This document shows positions 36,220 through 64,000 of a stretch of 64,000 bases of DNA, in pieces. This DNA comes from Flaccisagitta enflata. Lineage: Eukaryota; Chaetognatha; Sagittoidea; Aphragmophora. Under the pieces are notes generated by a model that did not search any database, had not been told where the DNA came from, and saw nothing but the letters and a program-made list of their open reading frames with translations. Made by a program: the position numbers and the translations under genes. Within the stretch, counting starts at the first letter, position 1. Each line of letters opens with the position of its first letter. The stretch spans positions 92,070,001-92,134,000 of the forward strand of contig OZ231126.1 of the NCBI GenBank assembly GCA_965153355.1, read 5' to 3'.

Positions 36220-37035
36220 ATAATAAATGATATATATCATAAATGATATATATCATACATGATATCATACAAGATATCATATATATCATATCATATATAT
36301 CATATATATCATCATATATATCATATATATCATATATATATATCATATATCATATCATATATCATATATCAAATCATATACATCATATCATATATCATAT
36401 ATCATATATCATATCATATCATACATCATATCATATCATATCATATCATATCATAAATCATATCATATATCATATATCATATATCATATATCATATCATA
36501 TATCATATATCATATCATATATCATATCATATATCATATCATATATCATATCATATATCCTGTCATATATCATATCATATCATATCATATCATATATCAT
36601 ATCATATATCATATCATATATATATCATATCATATATCATATCATATATCATATATCATATATCATATCATATATTATATCATATAACATATCATATATC
36701 ACATCATATATTATATCATGAATCATATATCATATATCATATCATATATTATATCATATCATATATCCTATCATATATCATATCATATATCATATCATAT
36801 ATCGTATCATTTATCACATCATATATCATATCATATATCACATCATATATCATATCATATATCATATCATATATCATATCATATATCATATCATATATCA
36901 TATCATATATCATATCATATATATCATATCATATATATCATATATATCATATCATATATAGCATATCATTTATATCATATCATTTATATCATATATATCA
37001 TATACATTATATATATCATATATATCATAAATGAT
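36220..37035. repeat. ATATC/ATATG satellite (ATCATATCAT)n
   Basis: About 800 bp of TATCATATATCATATCA units with few interruptions. It is close to self-complementary (ATCATATAT/ATATATGAT), so strong secondary structure is expected. Open frames of Ile/Tyr/His/Ser are by-products. Confidence 0.95.
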
Positions 37036-37059
37036 ACTTATATAATCAGCTACGGTTAG

Positions 37060-37395
37060 GTCTTATACAGCTGGGGATAGGTCGGATATGTCCGGTGATA
37101 GGTCGGATAGGTCTTAAGATAGGTCTGATAGAGCTGGGGATAGGTCTGATAGAGCTGGTGATAGGTTTGATAGAGCTTGGGAAAGGTCTGATAGAGCTCG
37201 GGAGAGGCCTGATAGAGCTCGGGATAGGTCTTATAGAGCTAGGAATGGACTGATAGAGCTAGGTATAAGTCTGATGGAGCTAGGGATAGCTATGGATTAA
37301 TAATGCCCGGCGGGATAGGTCTGATAGAGCTAGGAATGGTCTGATAGAGCTAGGGATAGGTCTGATGGAGCTAGGGATAGCTATGAATAAATAAC
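37060..37395. repeat. GATAGGTCTGATAGAGCTAG tandem repeats
   Basis: About a dozen diverged 20-24-bp units, with one longer duplication containing GATAGCTATGGATTAATAA (about 37285 and 37375). It ends at a GCTCGGCGCACCGTC fragment and GTATCCGGCCTTGTT. Confidence 0.8.
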
Positions 37396-37926
37396 GCTCG
37401 GCGCACCGTCTTGGCCCGTGTATCCGGCCTTGTTCTCATGCATGGCGTCCCCTGCTAGTGGTTTCCTACAAAATATGTTACCTTGATGTCAGATAGTCAT
37501 AACAACTGATGATTGGGTCAGGGGGATTAGAATCATCAAAAAAAATGAAAAAAAAACCGATGCCACTTGATCAGAGGAACAGTCAAAATCATGGCACATA
37601 AACTAAAAGTGACCATTATAATAATTCATTTTCTAGACCTCATCTATTGCTTATAGCTATTAGTATTGGCTCATTAGTATTCTAAATTACTGAAATTAGG
37701 TATTTGATTCATATCATGATCATATTTGCCCTGCGTTGCACTATTTCTCAATGCTTTATGTGAGTTGTGTGAAATTTTTTGCTCACCCTGTTACAATAGA
37801 TTCGGCGAAGGAAACTACTTTCCTGGTCGGTCGGAAAATTGTCCGCCTTGACAATGTCAAGACCCGACGCAAAAATCAACACTTTATGGCCGATTCTGGA
37901 ACATCCATTCCACCACCCACTCCCCC

Positions 37927-38132
37927 CGCGTGCTACGCGACTCTACACCCGGCTTTGTCGGTCCGTCCATCAGTCCGTCCGTCAGTCCGTCCTTCCGTCG
38001 GTCCGTCCATCACACTTTACTTTTTGGCGTTAATGGGGTTTTTGGCCTTATAGCTCCTGCCCAAATGTTCCACTGACCTCAATTATGGCCCCTGCCCACC
38101 CGCACGCGACTGGGGTAGCCGTGTATCCGGCC
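37927..38132 (-). mobile_element. SINE-sized repetitive element
   Basis: Reverse orientation of the 31583 family: CGCGTGCTACGCGACTCTAC, a TCCGTCCGTC run, CACTTTACTTTTTGG and CCCACCCGCACGCGACTGGG, ending GTATCCGGCC followed by TTGTTTTA. Confidence 0.65.
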
Positions 38133-41044
38133 TTGTTTTAACTATATACTAAATTCTTCAAAAACTTATTGACATCTATTATTCGGTTTTCAACATATCA
38201 TTCAATGCAGGACAATGGGTACTGCCGCACCACTTGAATGACTGGTAAATTTTGCGCCCTTCCGACTATACTATCTTGGAAATAAATATACGGACACCTA
38301 ACCATGATTATAGCAGCTAAACTTTCATATCCAATGAAACAATGAAAGCAGATCCATAAACTATGACAAAAAATCTTCCATTCAAGACCAAGCAGAGCTT
38401 GGTAGCTCAATCCCTTTACAAATGAGAGCGTTTTGAAGAAAACTGTCATTTTACCAAAATCTAATTTAGAGGTTTTCAGTTTATTTCTTCAAATGACAAC
38501 TTACATTGAAATGGCTCTCAAATCTAAACGGATTGAGCAAAATCATTCTGCTTGATCTCAATAGGTCACATTTTTGACAAGTTTTTTGATTGTTGAAAAA
38601 ATTGAGGACTGCAGTCAATCATAATGCCCTGAAATTATCTAGTAATGAAAGAAAACCAAACTGATTCTGTAATTTTTTTGTTGTTTTTTGAGAGGCAAAG
38701 GATACACGGATTCAAGATGAAAAATCAAAGGCAAATACCATAAAAAGTCAGAACAGAAGCTCTTGATAGATCAAAATAACATATAATGACTAAAAATTTA
38801 ATGATTTGGGAATACACTTCATTCAGTGAGTGAAAAGGCTAACTTTTCTCCAGCTGTCCGTTTATTTATTTCCAAGGTAGTATTTTCCAAAAATGATAGG
38901 CTTTAACCGTCCGTCCGTCTATCCATTTCATCTCTAATCCTTCGATTAAGTATTACTCTTATCATTCCTAATTCTCAAATGGAGTAAAGATCACCATATC
39001 TATTACGTAGGTCAGAGTGGCTAAAAAAGTCAAAATTGAACTACCCCCCACAAGAATGCTTTTCCTTTGCAAAAATACTTTCAAATGAGCCATTGCGCGA
39101 CTTCCAAATCAATTGGGAACCATTGTTAGGACGTCTTTAAAGTCTCCATAGATATGTATGACAGAGACAAATTTACAAAATGAATATTTGTTTCACTGAT
39201 AATTCAATGCAAATTTTGACCTAGTTCATAATTGAATTGAGAGTTCTGCAATGGCTTATTAGAAAGAATTTTTGGAAAGGAAAAACATTTTCGCAGGGGG
39301 AATTTTAGTTCATTTTAGCTTTTTTGGCTCTGACTAACGTATTATCCATGATTATCCACGACAATGTGATGAAGATTTACAGCGTCAAAAACACATTATG
39401 CTTGAATCTGAAATTTGCTTAGATCTCTCGATTCAGATCCTACGCGGAGTCTGATCTCTCCCTCGTGGCGCAAAAAGACGGACTATCCTCCGACCCTCGC
39501 ATACTGGAATTCAAATGCCGCCGCTTCTTTTTTATTTGATTTTTTCATCATAACAGTCTCTGATGTTAAATTATAAGTAAACTATATGCTTAAACATTGA
39601 AAACTGATGAAATATTGAGGAAGGGAGTAGTTGTCTTGTGGTTCCTTTTGTTAGAAATTGTTTATGCCTTTACTCTTAAGCTCAAGAAAAAAAAATTTAA
39701 AAGATTAATTTTTTCTAAAAACTTTGAAAGATGCGGGGTAATACCCCCAGCAGCGCGCATTTTTACACATGAGAGATTAATTATTAGGAATCACTGTCAT
39801 AAACCCCACGCGGGGTCTGTGGGAGCTAAAGCCTGAGAGACATAAGGAGCACCAGAAAGATACTTGAAAGCTGGCTATCATTGAAAGGTATAGCATGAAA
39901 AATGATTCAGACGCAGTTTTAGAGACATTGGGACAGGAAAAATAGAGCAATTTCGTTCATGAGACGGTAAAATAGGAGTAATTTTTTCATTGTTTAGGGA
40001 GCTATGCGTGCCATATTTCGAGGTGCAAATGGTACGATGCAATTCACAAAGCGCAGTTCTTCCTTGTCAAAAGCAGGGATGATATACTTATGATATACCT
40101 ATTGTCATTCTAACATGGCGATTAAAGAAATCTGGACTGCTCTTGACTTGGAAGAAGCGCTGCTCCTAAATGAATAGAGCTACATACCTCAGATCGAACG
40201 CATTTGAAAGAGTTCTGACAAGTCTTTAAAATGACACCAATCTGGGGTCTGAAGGAGCAGCGCTCCTTCAGAGTTGATTGCAAGTCCAGATTTCGCTATC
40301 GTAGCAAGGATTTTGGCCGCATTACGCCCATATAACCCAGGTGAATCGCAATATTTTCAAAAAAATATCTTCCAATCCTCCATAGACCCACAATCCCGGG
40401 TTTCTTTCTACCAATTTTTCAATCGAGACTGACGCTTTTGAAGTGAATTACATCGCAAAGAGAGAACATGGATCACTAGGAAGCAGAGGCGGAATACCAA
40501 CAGACTGCTTAATTATCAATTAGTATAATGTATGTATCACAAGAAAAAGGCTTGGGTCCCCTCAAATGGTAGAGAAAAACGCGCGAAAAAAAAAACAAAA
40601 ATTGTTCAAATCTTAAAAATTCCCTACTCTTCTCTTTTACTCCCATCAAATCGTTCAAATACAGCAACCCCCCCCCCCCCAAAAAAAAAAAATCGATAGG
40701 CTAACCAAATGCTCTGAAAAACCCATTTAACGCGAACTGTTAGAGAGAAGAGTTTCTGTGCTCAATGTGTAAATTACAATTAGTTAAACCGTAATGATTG
40801 AACGTGTGATGCGTTTTCCGAACTGTCTACAGACACGGGGTGACGTGTTTTAACGAGGAAGAAGCACTCTCTGCCTCTCTCTTCGCTAATAACAATGAAT
40901 CACAAGGAACAGTTTTGTCGTAGAACTCCTTTTTTTGCGGCGTAGATTTTTAGAATTTCTTGCCTCAAGTCCATGCGCACACAGAGTCATCTCTCTCCAT
41001 CTCTCTCCCTCTCTTTCGCTTTCTCCATCAAGCTCTTTTTTCCG
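38133..41044. other. 3' flank of LIS1, no further gene seen
   Basis: No recognisable coding exon. It contains a half copy of the 2800-3170 MITE family (about 39085-39180) and an imperfect inverted repeat at 40130-40312 (GGAGCAGCGCTCC motif, AATCTGGACT at both ends). The LIS1 3' UTR must start at 41044 going left; I did not find a convincing polyadenylation signal to end it. Confidence 0.5.
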
Positions 41045-62204
<21,160 letters not shown>

Positions 62205-63111
62205 CTAATGAAGGAAGCAAAAATCGTTTTTCTTTTGTGAGATTCGAGATTATACGCGATGGAACAGGGCAGATAAATATCTGCGAAGGCGTTATTCAGT
62301 GAAATCGCGGCAACCAAAATAAGAAATCACTCCATTCGTAATTCGTGGCGGAATCATCGCAAAAGATAAGCAATTCTTTTTAAAGCATAAAATTTCGTTC
62401 CTAATGCTCGAACCATTAGAGTTAATAATCTACTTAGCATGAAAAACAAATCAAAGCTCAATTCAACTGTATATGACGTTACAGGACGACTCGCGTGCAC
62501 ATTCTTTCCACACAAACAACATCAATAACGAATCAACAATCACTAATCCTGATATTGATCGACTCCACTCGAGGGTAGAAATGTCACAAGAGCGTAATAC
62601 AAAGTAAAAGTGTGTCCGTGCGTGGCTTGTATTCGAGTAACTGTACCTTCACGGTTATTCTGGGCAAATTCTGTCAATTGATGCGTTAGAATACAAAATG
62701 CTGTTATCGGTATATGGAGTACTTGCGGAGTATTGCTCAATGCCCACAGTGGAACCATTAACGGACAAAGGCAATTTTGAGTGTGCAGACCCCGCACTGG
62801 GTAAGGAGGGTCCCACGGCAGGTGGGGAACATCAAGCACCCGTTGGCAAATTAGCAAATATGTAATAGAGAGGAAATCCCGATATCCGACATGAAATCTT
62901 TTTTTCATTTACCCACATAATTCTGCTTGCTAGAGCTGATTTATTGCTCGAGAAAATCATGTGACCAAGAAAATTGCAGCAGCTGACATAAATTCTATTG
63001 AAATTCCAACTTGACACTGCTGGAAAGTCGTCAACCGCTTCTGCTGTCTCTAAAGCATAATAGTCTACAATGCTTGTCACATCTGAAAGATTGAATTCTT
63101 GTTAATCGTTT
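62205..63111. other. LIS1 5' intron, no exon recognised
   Basis: I looked for the LisH-encoding exon and did not find it. A minus-strand open stretch at 62917-63082 has an acceptor-like TTTCAG and a donor-like GGTAAAT but no LIS1 similarity. Confidence 0.5.
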
Positions 63112-63612
63112 TATGCCTTGTTAACATGGGTCGAGGTGGACAGATCATCTGTGACCCCGAAGCCAATATCCTTTTCAACTTTGAAAGTGGGACAATGATC
63201 CATTCATTGTCCCACTGACCACCTCCAGCCCATCGGACAGTGTATTACCCACAGCCACTTTTTGCTGTCGATTTGCCAAATAGGCCTTCAACCATGTCAA
63301 GAGCTTACCATCGATCCCATAAGCTTGCAGCTTAATGAGAAGCAGCCTATGGGAAACTTTATCAAAGGTTTTAGCGTAGTCAAAGTAGGCAACATCAACG
63401 GCATTTCCACCATCAAGGATTTCTGTCCATCGTTCAAGGCAAAGCAATATGTTGGTCTGGCGTGACACCCACGAACAAAGCCATGCTGCTGCTCTGATAG
63501 CGGGCCATTAGTCATCAAAAAACTCAATAATTGCAGAGCATATCATTCTCTCAAGGACTTTACACAGGACAGATGTAAGCGCCACTGGTCTGAAATGGAT
63601 GACCATTTTCTT
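63112..63612 (-). mobile_element. Broken LINE reverse-transcriptase fragment
   Basis: Reading right to left there are non-LTR reverse-transcriptase motifs: a RPVALTSVLCKVLERMI block, then QQHGFVRG, a frameshift near 63470, then VAYFDYAKTFDKVSHRLLLI, LQAYGIDGKLLTWLKAYLAN and RQQKVAVGN. The region that should hold the PQG and catalytic ADD motifs is missing around 63190. The frame resumes with VEKDIGFGVTDDLSTSTHVN, the usual far-downstream block. It therefore has at least one frameshift and one internal deletion and is dead. It lies in the LIS1 5' intron, on the same strand. Confidence 0.85.
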
Positions 63613-64000
63613 TTTATCAAAATTCCTTTATCTTCTGTTTTTGTTTCGGCCCTAAAGTTCCCACAGATTTCTCAGAATTCAGCAAAATCCTGTGTAGTTT
63701 TGTTACAAAAAGGACAATTATTTGTTTTTTAGAATCATAATGTTTGTAAAAATAAACTAAATTATCAGAAAATTAGCTATGGAAGATCTAATGAAAAGGC
63801 AGATTAACAATTTTATGAAGAGTAGAAGTTTGTAAAAACTAATTCGAAGAATATCAGCATATTGTTTTTTGCCACTGCATTATGCAAATTTGGTCCTTAA
63901 AAAACATTTTCTATGAAACAGAAGATAAATGATATTTGATAAAAAAAATGGTAAGGGTCCTAAAATTAGCCACTCTATATAAGACAAAAAGGGTGAAAAG

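Noticed and set aside
36243-37059. Ile/Tyr/His/Ser open frames
   Set aside because: They arise from the ATCATATAT satellite.
62917-63082. Possible LIS1 N-terminal exon (VTSIVDYYALETAEAVDDFP)
   Set aside because: It has acceptor- and donor-like edges but no LisH similarity, and the phase does not fit the exon at 62204 with the expected Gly codon.

Overview
The window is nuclear DNA of an animal, most likely a protostome invertebrate. The evidence is intron-rich genes with GT-AG splice sites, a clear metazoan LIS1 gene, LINE and DNA-transposon remains, and an AT-rich background that is mostly tandem repeat. The species cannot be named from this sequence.

Three genes can be supported, all on the minus strand. 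(1) A C2H2 zinc-finger gene of five well-fitting exons (2347-18697) plus a possible first exon at 21366-21403. It has an acidic N-terminal half and two fingers, and the first finger is split by a 12.2-kb intron. A CpG-rich stretch at about 21.0-22.8 kb is the likely promoter/5' region. (2) LIS1/PAFAH1B1 (41045-62204): eight exons covering the coiled coil and all seven WD40 repeats to the natural stop; the N-terminal LisH exons lie beyond the right edge. (3) A two-exon gene for a small acidic protein with a signal peptide (44162-44632), nested in the 15.8-kb LIS1 intron. About 18.5 kb (22.9-41.0 kb) between the genes holds only repeats and unrecognised sequence.

The most striking structure is repetitive. 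The 12.2-kb zinc-finger intron and the 15.8-kb LIS1 intron each carry a copy of the same roughly 10-kb element (4566-14651 and 47914-58248). Each is made almost entirely of minisatellites in the same block order, has imperfect inverted termini of about 21 bp, and is flanked by CTA on both sides. Each sits at the same point of a 165-bp core repeat that belongs to a second, carrier element; a carrier copy at 23.55-24.97 kb shows the unoccupied site. The carriers have GTCCCCGAC near the 5' end, GTCGGGGAC near the 3' end and a 3'-terminal hairpin, resembling Helentron-associated (HINE / bivalve 'pearl') elements. A sister family (24990-25978) has the same plan. No transposase, Rep/helicase or other intact mobility gene is visible.

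Other repeats: a broken LINE reverse transcriptase (63.11-63.61 kb); a LINE ORF1-only insertion in one 10-kb element, with the other copy serving as an empty site (10547-12462); foldback elements whose loops are minisatellites (16.8-18.4 kb); several MITE-like palindromes; a SINE-sized family ending in TCCG/TCGG runs; a hAT-like relic (28.2-30.6 kb); and simple-sequence arrays. The many long open frames inside the arrays are by-products of 12-, 18-, 21- or 24-bp periods and are not called as genes.
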